Source: Candidatus Nanosynbacter sp. TM7-076 (lineage in GTDB: Bacteria > Patescibacteriota > Saccharimonadia > Saccharimonadales > Saccharimonadaceae). From it: a stretch of DNA of 64,000 bases. This document shows, one piece after another, positions 9,658 to 18,789 of the stretch. The stretch's first letter is position 1; each line of letters starts with the position of its first letter. The notes beneath the pieces are model-generated. The model ran no database searches. It was not told the origin of the DNA and saw only the letters and a list, made by a program, of their open reading frames with translations. A program made the position numbers and the translations under genes. The stretch is taken from the NCBI RefSeq assembly GCF_022828325.1, contig NZ_JAJQJS010000002.1:248001-312000 (forward strand), in the 5' to 3' direction.

Positions 9658-11223
9658 GTGAGAAAAATTAAATTTACCAAACGTTTCTGGATTAAATCAA
9701 TATCAATCATTTTGCTTTTTTTGGCGGCATTTTGCTTAATTGCGGCGCGCTATAAATATATCGTCTTTAAAAATTCGCAAATCGACGAGATAATTTTTTA
9801 TTTTGTTAACGGATTAGCTGGTGGCAAATCTGACAATTTATGGTCGGCCGTCCTGCAAAATCTTCCACTGGTTTTCCTATTATTCGGCGCCTTATTAATC
9901 CCAATGTTCGACAAATCGATCTCTTTTATCAATCACATGATCGCCTTTTGCTTGAAAAAAATCAAATCATCACGAAAACTCACTTTGCCGTTTTTGAGAT
10001 TACGAAATCAAGCAATTTACTCGCTGAGTATGTTTTTAATTGCGATCGTCCTTCTGATTCAAAGTTTCGGCATCCCTAACTATATTTATGCCCTGACCCA
10101 ATCGACCAAATTATACGAAGAAAATTATGTCAATCCAAAAACCGCCAAGTTAACATTTCCAGAGAAAAAGCGTAATTTGATATACATTTATATGGAGTCA
10201 ATGGAAAACACTTTGGCGTCAAAGGCTAATGGCGGCAGCTCCGAAACCTCCATCATTCCAGAGCTGGAAGAATTGGCGTTAAAAAATACCTCATTCTCAA
10301 ACAAAGCATCCGGTGTCGGCGGCGCCTTGCCTGCAACAAACACTGGCTGGACCGTGGCAGGAATGGCTGCACAATCTGCTGGTGTTCCGCTAAAGGAAAA
10401 CTTGGTTGGCGGACGCGACCATAATGCACTTGGCGAATTTAAGAGGTTTTTGCCAGGCGCTTATAGTATTGGTGAGATTTTAGAAAAACAAGGCTATAAT
10501 CAAACGTTTGTTATGGGCTCTGAAGCAAGTTTTGGCGGACGCGATAAATTATTAACTCAGCACGGCAATTTCAATATCGAAGATTACAATTACGCCAAAA
10601 AACACGGAAAAATCTCCGAAGATTACAAGGTCTGGTGGGGCTATGAAGATAAAAAATTATTCCAATTTGCCCGCGAAGAAGCTTCGCGCTTGGCGGCATC
10701 AGACAAGCCATTTAACTTACAATTATTGACCGCCGACACACATTTTACCGATGGCTATTTGGATGAAACATGCGCCAAAACCTTCAGCAATCAATACGAC
10801 AATGTTCACGCTTGCTCCTCAAAACAGGTCGCCGCATTCGTCAATTGGGTTAAATCTCAGCCATTTTATGAAAACACCACAATTGTCATTTCTGGAGACC
10901 ATTTAGGAATGCAGACTTCATACTACGACGAAAAAATTGGCGGAACTAATTATCAGCGAACCATTTACAACACGTTTATAAATCCAGCTATTTCGACTAG
11001 CCACTCAAAGAACCGTCAATTCACGACATTCGATATGTATCCGTCAACTTTGGCGGCGTTGGGAGTTAAAATTGACGGCGACCGATTAGGTCTGGGCACA
11101 AACTTATTTTCTGGGAAGAAAACCTTGGTCGAACAATACGGCGGAATTGAAAACTTAAATTCAGAACTTTCCAAACGTTCCGCTTATTACGAAAATAAGA
11201 TTTTCACCAAATCTGGCAATTAG
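9658..11223 (+). CDS. Membrane phosphoglycerol-transferase-like sulfatase (LTA synthase/OpgB superfamily)
   Basis: A 521-residue protein with about four N-terminal helices (roughly residues 10-30, 60-85, 115-140 plus a short one) and an extracytoplasmic alkaline-phosphatase-like domain. NLIYIYMESMENT gives the first metal ligand, and the NTGWTVAGMAAQSAGVPL segment resembles the catalytic Thr region of OpgB/MdoB. A metal-site motif SGDHLGMQTS lies near residue 420. Such enzymes move phosphoglycerol from phosphatidylglycerol to surface polymers. The exact acceptor is unknown. It starts with GTG directly after a leaderless-type promoter. Confidence 0.85.
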   Translation: MRKIKFTKRFWIKSISIILLFLAAFCLIAARYKYIVFKNSQIDEIIFYFVNGLAGGKSDNLWSAVLQNLPLVFLLFGALLIPMFDKSISFINHMIAFCLKKIKSSRKLTLPFLRLRNQAIYSLSMFLIAIVLLIQSFGIPNYIYALTQSTKLYEENYVNPKTAKLTFPEKKRNLIYIYMESMENTLASKANGGSSETSIIPELEELALKNTSFSNKASGVGGALPATNTGWTVAGMAAQSAGVPLKENLVGGRDHNALGEFKRFLPGAYSIGEILEKQGYNQTFVMGSEASFGGRDKLLTQHGNFNIEDYNYAKKHGKISEDYKVWWGYEDKKLFQFAREEASRLAASDKPFNLQLLTADTHFTDGYLDETCAKTFSNQYDNVHACSSKQVAAFVNWVKSQPFYENTTIVISGDHLGMQTSYYDEKIGGTNYQRTIYNTFINPAISTSHSKNRQFTTFDMYPSTLAALGVKIDGDRLGLGTNLFSGKKTLVEQYGGIENLNSELSKRSAYYENKIFTKSGN

Positions 11224-12233
11224 CCATTGTAGCCGTTTGGGTTATTGCTTTGCCAATTCCAAGCATCGCGGCAAGCATCTTCAATTGTCAATTCTGCTCG
11301 CCAACCTAGTTCTTTTTCTGCCAATCCTGGGTCTGCATAGCACGCCGCAATGTCACCCGCTCGACGTGGCGTAACTTGATATGGAATATCGCAACCAGAC
11401 GCTTTCTCAAACGCCTTCACTAATTCCAAAACCGAAGTACCACGACCAGTGCCAATATTATAGACTTTATACTCGTTCGGTCGGCCTAAATTCTCCAGAG
11501 CTGCCACGTGAGCCTTTGCCAAATCAACCACGTGAATATAATCACGCACGCCAGTTCCATCTGGAGTGTCATAATTGTCACCAAAAACGCTCAAATGTTC
11601 TCGCTTACCAACAGCGACTTGTGACACAAATGGCAGAAGGTTATTTGGAATTCCCGAAGGATCTTCCCCGATGCGACCACTCGGATGCACGCCAACTGGA
11701 TTAAAATAGCGAAGAGACGTAAATTGCCAATCTTGATTCGTTGCAGAAATATCGCGGAGCATTTGCTCAATCATCAACTTCGTTTGACCGTATGGATTTG
11801 TGGCAGACAACGGCATATCTTCGGTAATTGGCAATCGAGCTGGGTCGCCGTAAACTGTTGCCGAACTAGAAAACACCAATTTCTTCACGCCAAATTCTTG
11901 CATCACATCAAGCAAAACCAACGTACTTTCAAGGTTATTTTTATAGTAAAGAAGCGCCTTTTCAACCGATTCACCAACCGCCTTCAACCCAGCAAAATGA
12001 ATTACAGCATCAATTTTCTCAGACTTAAATAATTCTGATAGTCGCTGACGATCACATAAATCGAATTCGTGAAACGGTATTGATTGACCGGTGATTTCTT
12101 CAACTCGCCTCAGACTCTCGACGGATGAATTTGATAAATTATCGACCACCACTACGTTATGATTTGATGATAATAATTCGATGATAGTGTGACTGCCGAT
12201 ATATCCAGCGCCACCAGTGACAAGAATATTCAT
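11220..12233 (-). CDS. galE: UDP-glucose 4-epimerase
   Basis: A 337-residue short-chain dehydrogenase/reductase. It has the NAD motif GGAGYIGSH at the N-terminus, SSSATVYG with the catalytic Ser/Thr, YGQTK as the catalytic Tyr-Lys pair, RYFNPVG and the GTGVRDYIHVVDLA block of GalE. It interconverts UDP-glucose and UDP-galactose for surface glycans. Its stop overlaps that of the convergent phosphoglycerol-transferase-like gene by three bases. A TATGTT ends 6 bases before the ATG, again leaderless in layout. Confidence 0.94.
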   Translation of the reverse strand: MNILVTGGAGYIGSHTIIELLSSNHNVVVVDNLSNSSVESLRRVEEITGQSIPFHEFDLCDRQRLSELFKSEKIDAVIHFAGLKAVGESVEKALLYYKNNLESTLVLLDVMQEFGVKKLVFSSSATVYGDPARLPITEDMPLSATNPYGQTKLMIEQMLRDISATNQDWQFTSLRYFNPVGVHPSGRIGEDPSGIPNNLLPFVSQVAVGKREHLSVFGDNYDTPDGTGVRDYIHVVDLAKAHVAALENLGRPNEYKVYNIGTGRGTSVLELVKAFEKASGCDIPYQVTPRRAGDIAACYADPGLAEKELGWRAELTIEDACRDAWNWQSNNPNGYNG

Positions 12234-12239
12234 ACACTT

Positions 12240-12245
12240 AACATA
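12240..12245 (-). promoter_or_regulatory. Possible leaderless-type -10 of galE
   Basis: TATGTT on the minus strand, 6 bases before the ATG at 12233. It is weaker than the other examples and lies back to back with the clpB CIRCE promoter. Confidence 0.4.
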
Positions 12246-12268
12246 TCACAAAATAACTATTTATTTTA

Positions 12269-12295
12269 TTAGCACTCTTGCACTGAGAGTGCTAA
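12269..12295 (+). promoter_or_regulatory. CIRCE operator (HrcA site) upstream of clpB
   Basis: A perfect inverted repeat TTAGCACTC-N9-GAGTGCTAA, the consensus CIRCE element bound by the heat-shock repressor HrcA. It overlaps the -35 element of the clpB promoter. hrcA itself is not in the window. Confidence 0.96.
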
Positions 12296-12306
12296 TTTGT
12301 TATGAT
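12278..12306 (+). promoter_or_regulatory. clpB promoter
   Basis: TTGCAC (12278-12283) lies in the CIRCE spacer, followed by a 17-base spacer and TATGAT (12301-12306). Repressor bound to CIRCE would cover the -35. The transcript then has a leader of about 70 bases ending in AAGGAGG before the ATG at 12383. Confidence 0.75.
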
Positions 12307-12382
12307 AACTACATCAAATCTCACCATTCTGTCTTTTGCCGGGGCGCAACAAATTAGGACTAAAAACCAAAAGGAGGATTTT

Positions 12383-14530
12383 ATGCCACCAAACATGAAT
12401 CAAGAAGAAACAACTAAACCACTCGAAAAGTTCGGTACAGATATAACGGCGCTAGCACGCGAAGGCAAACTCGATCCAGTGATCGGTCGAGATGAAGAAA
12501 TTCGACGCACTATGCAGATTTTAAGTCGCCGCACTAAAAACAATCCCGTTCTCATCGGTGAGCCAGGAGTTGGTAAAACCGCAATTGTTGAGGCGTTGGC
12601 GCAGCGAATTGTCAAAGGCAACGTTCCCGCTTCACTGAAGGACAAGCGGCTAATTTCTCTGGAAATTTCCAGTCTTTTGGCGGGCGCTAGTTTCCGTGGA
12701 CAATTTGAAGATCGATTGAAAGCCGTCTTGAAAGAAGTAGAAGATGCGGCCGGTGAGATTATTCTTTTTGTCGATGAAATTCACACCATGGTTGGCGCTG
12801 GAAAAAGCGAAGGTAGCATGGACGCGGGCAATATGTTAAAGCCGGCGCTGGCTCGCGGAAAATTGCATATGATTGGCGCGACGACACTCGCTGAATATCG
12901 TCAATATGTCGAAAAAGATGCCGCCTTAGAGCGAAGATTCCAGCCAGTTTACGTTGGCGAACCGAGTTTTGACGACACTGTTGCCATTTTGCGCGGATTG
13001 AAGGAAAAATACGAAATTCATCACGGAGTAAAAATCGCTGACGACGCAATCGTGGCAGCCGCCAGATTGTCCACCAGGTATTTGCCTGACCGATTCTTGC
13101 CAGACAAAGCAGTCGACCTGCTTGATGAGGCAACCAGCTCGCTCAAAATGCAATTAGAAAGCGTGCCAATTGCACTAGATCGTTTGAACAATAGACGCTT
13201 GCAACTGGAAATCGAGGAAGCGGCGCTAAAAAAAGACAAATCCGACCACGCCAATATTCGCAAAGATGAAATCAAGGAGCAAATTGCCGAGATTCGCGCA
13301 AAAGCCGAAGTGATTGATAAAAAATGGCAACACGAAAAAGACATTTTGCAAACCGTCAACACGGCTACCGAAAAAATGGACAATCTGCGCTCACAATTAG
13401 AAATTGCTGAACGCGACGCAGACTTAGCCACCGCTAGCCGCATTAAATATGGCGATTTGCCGGAGCTGGAGAAAAAATTAGCAAGCGCCCGCGAGGAGCT
13501 AGCGGCAATTCCAGCTCACGACCGATTACTCCGCGAAGAAGTTACACCTGACGATATCGCTGGCGTGGTAGCGCGTTGGACCGGAATTCCGGTGGAGCGA
13601 TTGATGGAAAGTGAATCCAGCAAATTGACCAAATTGGAAGAATCGATCAACCGCCAAGTCATCGGACAAGATCGTGCTGTGGCAGCTGTAGCGAGCGCCA
13701 TTCGTAGGTCACGTGCTGGACTCGGCGATGTTAATCGACCGATTGGCTCATTCCTATTCCTCGGCCCTACTGGCGTAGGAAAAACAGAAGTCGCACGTAG
13801 TTTATGCCGTGAATTATTCGACGACGAGCACGCCATGATTCGAATTGACATGAGTGAATATATGGAACGCCACGCCGTAGCCAGATTGATCGGTTCGCCT
13901 CCAGGATATGTCGGTTACGATCAAGGCGGTCAATTGACGGAAGCCGTTAGACGACGTCCATATAGCGTGGTTTTGTTTGACGAAATCGAAAAAGCGCACC
14001 CCGACATATTTAACGTGCTATTACAAGTTTTGGACGACGGGCGATTGACGGACGGACAAGGACGAACGATTGACTTTAGCAACACCATTATTATCATGAC
14101 CAGCAACGTCGGATCGCAAATGATTATGGACTACACGGGCGACAACATTAGCTCGCTCGATAATCAAATTTTAGAAACACTTCGTGGTCATTTCCGCCCA
14201 GAATTCTTAAACCGAATTGACGACATCGTGATTTTTGATCGCATTCACCCTGAATCGATGCGTGCGATTGTTGACGTGCAATTAGAAAAAGTTGTTTGCC
14301 AAGTTAAAGACAGTCGCGACATAACGCTGAATTTTGACAATAGCGTTCGTGATATGTTGGCGCGAGACGGCTACGACCCGAGTTTCGGCGCTCGACCACT
14401 TAAGCGTTTGATTCAAAAACGCGTGCTTGATCCTTTGGCACTCGAACTGATCGACGGGCGAATTCATGACGGAGATACGGTAAAAGTTGCTGCAGTGGAT
14501 GATCGAATTGCCTTTACGAATATCGTATAA
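12383..14530 (+). CDS. clpB: ClpB-type AAA+ disaggregase lacking the N domain
   Basis: About 715 residues, against roughly 860 in usual ClpB. Only about 15 residues precede the first ATPase domain, so the Clp N domain is missing. Walker A motifs are GEPGVGKT (about 59-66) and GPTGVGKTE (about 461-469). A long charged coiled coil (about 265-372) between them matches the ClpB middle domain that docks DnaK. NBD2 has FDEIEKAH and FGARPLKR. No ClpP-docking LGF/IGF loop was recognised, which fits a disaggregase. The start is set by AAGGAGG at 12371-12377; an ATG at 12302 is part of the -10 element. HrcA/CIRCE heat-shock control is expected. Confidence 0.93.
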   Translation: MPPNMNQEETTKPLEKFGTDITALAREGKLDPVIGRDEEIRRTMQILSRRTKNNPVLIGEPGVGKTAIVEALAQRIVKGNVPASLKDKRLISLEISSLLAGASFRGQFEDRLKAVLKEVEDAAGEIILFVDEIHTMVGAGKSEGSMDAGNMLKPALARGKLHMIGATTLAEYRQYVEKDAALERRFQPVYVGEPSFDDTVAILRGLKEKYEIHHGVKIADDAIVAAARLSTRYLPDRFLPDKAVDLLDEATSSLKMQLESVPIALDRLNNRRLQLEIEEAALKKDKSDHANIRKDEIKEQIAEIRAKAEVIDKKWQHEKDILQTVNTATEKMDNLRSQLEIAERDADLATASRIKYGDLPELEKKLASAREELAAIPAHDRLLREEVTPDDIAGVVARWTGIPVERLMESESSKLTKLEESINRQVIGQDRAVAAVASAIRRSRAGLGDVNRPIGSFLFLGPTGVGKTEVARSLCRELFDDEHAMIRIDMSEYMERHAVARLIGSPPGYVGYDQGGQLTEAVRRRPYSVVLFDEIEKAHPDIFNVLLQVLDDGRLTDGQGRTIDFSNTIIIMTSNVGSQMIMDYTGDNISSLDNQILETLRGHFRPEFLNRIDDIVIFDRIHPESMRAIVDVQLEKVVCQVKDSRDITLNFDNSVRDMLARDGYDPSFGARPLKRLIQKRVLDPLALELIDGRIHDGDTVKVAAVDDRIAFTNIV

Positions 14531-14531
14531 T
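14526..14531 (+). promoter_or_regulatory. Leaderless-type -10 before the 14538 operon
   Basis: TATAAT overlapping the clpB stop codon, followed by AGATAC (6 bases) and the ATG at 14538. No clear -35 at standard spacing. Confidence 0.5.
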
Positions 14532-14537
14532 AGATAC

Positions 14538-15422
14538 ATGAGCCAAATTCGCAGCGAGCACTTGGAAAATCATACCAACAAAACCTATCAAGAGCGGATG
14601 AACCAAACAGCGTCATCCAAATTCGGAGCCATCGAAAAACACCTTGGTAAGAACATTAAATTGCTTGATTTTGGTTCTGGTTTCTCGCCAGAATTCATCA
14701 AACAAGTGACGCAAACAGGAACTCACTACGTAGCCTATGATGTTTCACAAATTGTTCAATCTCAACTTCAAGAAAATAACATTGATTTCATCACTAAAGA
14801 ACAACTTGAAAACATCGAAGATGAATTCGACATCATCTACATGTCTAGTGTATTTCACGAATTGATGAGCTATCTATCTCGACCTGAGCGCACTAAAACA
14901 TTCGCAATGCTAGATAGAGCACTCAAGCCCGACGGCGTCATTATCATCCGCGATTGGGGTCCCAGCGATACGCCAAACCTAGTCACGTCTATCAAAGTAG
15001 CATCCGGAGACGTTAACGATGAAGTTTACACATGGGTCGAAGCGCTTGTTAAAAATTCAGTGATTAGCATGCTTACTATAGTTTGCGACGACAATGATAG
15101 TCCTATCACTCCGTACACCTACAAGGCAAATAGCCAAACTATTTACGAAATCATGTTTCACGCGGTTTGGGGGCTAGATTCACTTGAACGCGAATCAAAA
15201 GAATCGTACGTTATCGTGGATCACCTTATTCACAAATGGATTTGCGCGCCACACGGTTACAAAATAACACAGTCGCAGAATGAATTCGATGAAACCTATT
15301 TGCCACATTTACAAAAATACTTCAAAATCGATAGTATTCCATGGCCAACAAAGGTTATTTACGAACTAAAAAGAGATCGCAATAACACACCAGCAAACTT
15401 TATAGCACAACTACCACAATGA
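14538..15422 (+). CDS. Class I SAM-dependent methyltransferase-like protein
   Basis: About 294 residues. KLLDFGSGFSPEFI (about residue 37) is a SAM-binding motif I, followed by YVAYDVS, a FDIIYMSSVFHEL motif IV region and an LKPDGVIIIRDWG strand, the pattern of methyltransferase family 11/12 enzymes. The C-terminal 130 residues are not recognised. It is the first gene of a three-gene overlapping operon with a CVPC membrane protein and a DsbA-like protein (ATGA overlap at 15419-15422). Substrate unknown. Confidence 0.75.
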   Translation: MSQIRSEHLENHTNKTYQERMNQTASSKFGAIEKHLGKNIKLLDFGSGFSPEFIKQVTQTGTHYVAYDVSQIVQSQLQENNIDFITKEQLENIEDEFDIIYMSSVFHELMSYLSRPERTKTFAMLDRALKPDGVIIIRDWGPSDTPNLVTSIKVASGDVNDEVYTWVEALVKNSVISMLTIVCDDNDSPITPYTYKANSQTIYEIMFHAVWGLDSLERESKESYVIVDHLIHKWICAPHGYKITQSQNEFDETYLPHLQKYFKIDSIPWPTKVIYELKRDRNNTPANFIAQLPQ

Positions 15423-16021
15423 ATTACAACGACAAGTACTACAAACTAACTGTCAAATCAGCAATTTTAGGAGTCGGCAGAATGCTTGGTTTACCGAAAT
15501 ATTTCCTAATAACAATTGTCGCGACCGTCGCCTTCGCCGTGGTAATTTATTTCGCAATCAACGCCAATTTTTACGGGCCGCTAATGATGTCGCGTCTGCC
15601 AATTCTCGATAAAATCTCGCTGCTCGGCTCGATGATTATAGACGTATTCAAACAAAGTTTCACTTCACCAAATGGCGCGCTGCTTATGATAGTGTCAATT
15701 CTTCAAGGTGTATCGATCGCCGCTGTAATTTTTACAGCAAAGAATAATCGCGACAATGAAAAAACTGTATCTCGACAAGTCGGACTAAGCGGAATTGCGT
15801 CAATTGCCGCAACGATCGGACTTGGCTGCGTCCCCTGCGGAACGTCACTAATCTTGTCAATTGTAACCTTATTTTTCTCAGGAGCTGCTGCTGCTACCGC
15901 CGCAAATATCGCCAACATAATAGTCCTTTTGTTAGCTTTACTGCTCAGTTTATTCTCGCTATATAAATCAGGTCAAATTATTTTTATGTACACAGAATTA
16001 TCTAAACAGGAGAAAATATGA
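15419..16021 (+). CDS. Polytopic membrane protein with intramembrane CVPC motif
   Basis: A 200-residue membrane protein with about four to five helices (roughly residues 27-48, 82-104, 122-135, 141-158, 162-185). A GLGCVPCGTS motif (Cys137, Cys140) sits at the start of a hydrophobic segment. I do not recognise the family. A CxxC pair in a membrane protein translationally coupled on both sides (ATGA overlaps), with a DsbA-like protein downstream, suggests a quinone- or thioredoxin-linked redox partner playing the part of DsbB, VKOR or CcdA. That role is inference. Metal handling through the Cys pair is an alternative. Confidence 0.6.
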   Translation: MNYNDKYYKLTVKSAILGVGRMLGLPKYFLITIVATVAFAVVIYFAINANFYGPLMMSRLPILDKISLLGSMIIDVFKQSFTSPNGALLMIVSILQGVSIAAVIFTAKNNRDNEKTVSRQVGLSGIASIAATIGLGCVPCGTSLILSIVTLFFSGAAAATAANIANIIVLLLALLLSLFSLYKSGQIIFMYTELSKQEKI

Positions 16022-16734
16022 ATCGACAAAAATCATCAGGCATAGCGCTTATTTGGGTTCTTTCGGGAATTGTAATCGTGGGAATTGTAGCTTTGTTTAT
16101 TTATGGAATTGTCAATCGCCCGCCGAATCGTCACATTGGCGATAATAAACCGTGGAACGAAAAAATGTCGCAAGGATCCGCTGACGCGAAAAACGTGTTC
16201 ATTGATTATACTGACTATTTTTGTTCATTTTGCGCCGAGGTCGAAGCCGCAACCAGCACAGAGTTCTTCAAAAATGACTATATTAAATCCGGAAAAGTTC
16301 GTTATGAGCATCGCGTAGTAACACTATTAAAAGAGATGACCAACAATACCGAAACTGGTGCTCACGCTGCGTTTTGTGCTGCTGATCAAGATAAATATTG
16401 GCAGTACACCCACGACATCGTCCCGCGCATTAAAAGCGATTACTTTGATAAAGGAATTGGCGTAAAAAACGTTGCTGTGCCGAAAAAAATCCCTGCTCTT
16501 CCACTGGAATATTTCCTGACTTCCGCTAAAAATGTCGGCATGAATGAATCGCAATTTTCCGATTGTATGACTAAAAAACCACACCAAAAAGAAATTGATA
16601 GCAACACACAAAAAGCCTTGTCGCTTGGCGTGAATGGCTTACCGTATATGGTTATTAACGACTATCAAACCAGCGGATTCGTCGGTGGAGAAAACGGATT
16701 AAGAAGCATTCTTAAGGCTGGCGGCGTCGAATAA
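16018..16734 (+). CDS. DsbA/BdbD-like membrane-anchored thiol-disulfide oxidoreductase
   Basis: A 238-residue protein with one N-terminal helix (about residues 10-32) and an extracytoplasmic thioredoxin-fold domain. YFCSFCAEVE provides the CxxC active site (Cys69, Cys72), and GLPYMVIND gives the cis-Pro loop near residue 203. Two further Cys (AFCAADQD, SDCMTK) could form a structural disulfide. These proteins introduce disulfides into secreted proteins. AGGAG precedes the ATG, which overlaps the stop of the CVPC membrane protein. Confidence 0.88.
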   Translation: MNRQKSSGIALIWVLSGIVIVGIVALFIYGIVNRPPNRHIGDNKPWNEKMSQGSADAKNVFIDYTDYFCSFCAEVEAATSTEFFKNDYIKSGKVRYEHRVVTLLKEMTNNTETGAHAAFCAADQDKYWQYTHDIVPRIKSDYFDKGIGVKNVAVPKKIPALPLEYFLTSAKNVGMNESQFSDCMTKKPHQKEIDSNTQKALSLGVNGLPYMVINDYQTSGFVGGENGLRSILKAGGVE

Positions 16735-16775
16735 TTATTCGACTTGTTACGCAGAACTACGCCATTTCCATTATC

Positions 16776-16816
16776 AAAAATGTCAAACACTCACTTATGA
16801 TAAGTGTAACATTTTT
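16776..16816. terminator. Bidirectional terminator between convergent operons
   Basis: AAAAATGT (16776-16783) pairs with ACATTTTT (16809-16816), and a nested hairpin CACTTA/TAAGTG (16792-16806) lies in the loop. It has A- and T-tracts on both sides and separates the DsbA-like gene (+) from the ABC-2 permease gene (-). Confidence 0.7.
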
Positions 16817-16842
16817 CTATTTGTTTTACTATCCTTGAATAG

Positions 16843-17961
16843 TTATTCCCACCTAAATAATTTAATAGCCACGAGGTAAATTGCGAAAGTCCAGGCTGCG
16901 ATAATTCCAAATTGCGGCAAGACTTCTATAAAACTTGCGTGCTCGGTCATAATGAGCCTAAAACCATCCGTGATTGGAGTTATGGGAACAAATTGAGCAA
17001 CACTTCGCAACCATTCTGGAAATAGATAAAGCGGGATAAATGTGCCAGACAGAAACATCATTGGGAAAGAAATTAAATTACTTAACGCGGAAGATTGGTC
17101 TTCGTTTTTCGACCAGCCAGCAATCAATAGCCCTATTCCCACCATCATGAATGCCGATAATACAGATATAACCACAAACAGCGCCCAATCGCCTCGCATA
17201 TTAAAGTGAAATATCAAAGCGCCAGCGACAACCATCATGATCAAGCTAAGCAAGGAAATAATCGTATAGTGAATTGCTGTAGAGATAATCAATTGACCAG
17301 AAGTAAACGGCGCTGCACGTAAGCGTCGGTACGAGCCACGCTTCTTTTCAGCCGGCATTTGATTAGCTAAACCAAAAATACCCATACTTATCAAGCTGAA
17401 AGTTAATAGCCCCGTAAATATGTAGTCAAACGATTTTAGTTGCTCATCACCAATCGCTTTACCAACAGCTTTAAGCGGAGCTTCAGGTTGACCCATCTGA
17501 CTATTGATACTATTGGTAATCTGATTCATCACTGCCACCAACGCGCCGCCCGTCTGCTCAGAACCTTTGGAGTAAATAACATTCATAGTGCCTGTTGGAA
17601 TAGGATGATTGCCATTATTTTTTATCGTGCCAAAATCACTTGGAAGCTCAATAATACCGTTAAGCTCCGACCGCTTCATCTTTTCACGTGCGTCATTCAT
17701 ATCTTTAACGTCTTTAATTTTGAGAATCGAATCCTTCGAATTTTCTTTGGCATTTTTAACGAAACTTTTGGCAAATTCTGTCTGCGAATTGTTGACAATT
17801 GCAATATTAAAACTGGTCGAATCATTACTAAAAACCGACCCAAAAACCAATAGAAAAATCAGCGGAAAAAGGAAGGTAAAAAATAGCGCCATTTTATCTC
17901 GGACGAAACGCTTTTGCTGAGCGCGAACTTGCCCGAATATTCCAATCCAATATTTTTTCAT
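16843..17961 (-). CDS. ABC-2 type transporter permease
   Basis: A 372-residue membrane protein. One N-terminal helix (LFFTFLFPLIFLLVFGSVF) is followed by an extracytoplasmic domain (about residues 50-175) and five further helices, the ABC2_membrane_3 (YhgE/DrrB-like) layout. The segment MPAEKKRGSYRRLRAAPFTSGQ is the cytoplasmic coupling region. It forms an exporter with the ATPase encoded one base upstream. Substrate unknown. Confidence 0.88.
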   Translation of the reverse strand: MKKYWIGIFGQVRAQQKRFVRDKMALFFTFLFPLIFLLVFGSVFSNDSTSFNIAIVNNSQTEFAKSFVKNAKENSKDSILKIKDVKDMNDAREKMKRSELNGIIELPSDFGTIKNNGNHPIPTGTMNVIYSKGSEQTGGALVAVMNQITNSINSQMGQPEAPLKAVGKAIGDEQLKSFDYIFTGLLTFSLISMGIFGLANQMPAEKKRGSYRRLRAAPFTSGQLIISTAIHYTIISLLSLIMMVVAGALIFHFNMRGDWALFVVISVLSAFMMVGIGLLIAGWSKNEDQSSALSNLISFPMMFLSGTFIPLYLFPEWLRSVAQFVPITPITDGFRLIMTEHASFIEVLPQFGIIAAWTFAIYLVAIKLFRWE

Positions 17962-17962
17962 G

Positions 17963-18727
17963 TTAATCCCGAATTGCCTTTCCTGTTAAATCAATAAACA
18001 CGTCCTCTAAGTTGGCTTGCTCAACAACTTGTTCCTTCTTAAAACCGCGCGCCAATAATTGCTGAATGAGATTATGCGGCGTATCAATTGTGATAATCTT
18101 ACCGCTATCCATAATCGCCAGACGATCACATAATAATTCCGCCTCGTCCATATAATGCGTCGTCAAGAGAATCGTAATTCCCTCGTCGCGAATTTCCTTA
18201 ATCAAATCCCACAAATTTCTACGCGCCTGCGGATCAAGCCCTGTGGTCGGCTCGTCCAGAAACAACACTTTTGGATTATTTACCAACGTCGAAGCAATCG
18301 CAAAACGCTGTTTTTGACCGCCAGAAAGTTGCTCGACGTAGTTCTTAGCCTTTTCCGTCAATTGAACCTTAGCAAGCAGTGCCTCGGTATCAACTGTCCG
18401 ACCATATAAACTACCAAACATTTTCAATTGTTCACGCAAAGTCAGTTTGTCATAAAAAGCCGTCGACTGAAGCTGGATGCCAATTATATTCTTAATATCC
18501 TTAGGTTTCTTAGCGACATCTATGCTGTCAATTGTAGCCGCACCGCCATCAATTGGTCTGAGCGCTTCCAGCATTTCCAACGTTGTTGTTTTACCCGCGC
18601 CGTTAGGGCCAAGAATCCCAAATATTTCGCCCTTTTTAACTTCAAACGACACGCCGTCGACCACGTTATTTCCATCATAAGTCTTAACGAGTTTATCGAC
18701 TTTTATAATTGATTCAGATTTCACCAT
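17963..18727 (-). CDS. ABC-2 type transporter ATPase
   Basis: A 254-residue ATPase of the DrrA/CcmA class, with Walker A GPNGAGKTTT, signature [12 protein letters not shown], Walker B VLFLDEPTTGLDPQ and switch TTHYMDEAE. First gene of the two-gene exporter operon. AAAGGAG precedes the ATG, and a TTATAAT lies upstream on the minus strand near 18756-18762. Confidence 0.92.
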   Translation of the reverse strand: MVKSESIIKVDKLVKTYDGNNVVDGVSFEVKKGEIFGILGPNGAGKTTTLEMLEALRPIDGGAATIDSIDVAKKPKDIKNIIGIQLQSTAFYDKLTLREQLKMFGSLYGRTVDTEALLAKVQLTEKAKNYVEQLSGGQKQRFAIASTLVNNPKVLFLDEPTTGLDPQARRNLWDLIKEIRDEGITILLTTHYMDEAELLCDRLAIMDSGKIITIDTPHNLIQQLLARGFKKEQVVEQANLEDVFIDLTGKAIRD

Positions 18728-18777
18728 TCAAGCTCCTTTCCAAATTATTACGAATTATAACAAGAACAAACTAGTGC

Positions 18778-18783
18778 TATACT
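18778..18783 (+). promoter_or_regulatory. Leaderless-type extended -10 of the deacetylase gene
   Basis: TGC-TATACT, then exactly 6 bases, then the ATG at 18790. The same sequence and spacing recur at 49772-49777. Confidence 0.6.
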
Positions 18784-18789
18784 TATAAT

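Noticed and set aside
8814..9710. Longer N-terminal frames for the binding protein (to 9710), the HAD phosphatase (to 60990) and the defence ATPase (to 29810)
   Set aside because: For the binding protein and the ATPase the extra codons run across their own promoters; for the phosphatase they run through the upstream gene. Family-like starts follow downstream.
12302..12382. ATG at 12302 as a longer clpB start
   Set aside because: It lies inside the -10 (TATGAT) of the CIRCE promoter, and a strong AAGGAGG sits before the ATG at 12383.
15419..16021. TGA recoding to Gly, as in Gracilibacteria/Absconditabacteria
   Set aside because: TGA ends many genes exactly where the next gene starts (15420, 16019, 26685), and conserved glycines use GGN codons.
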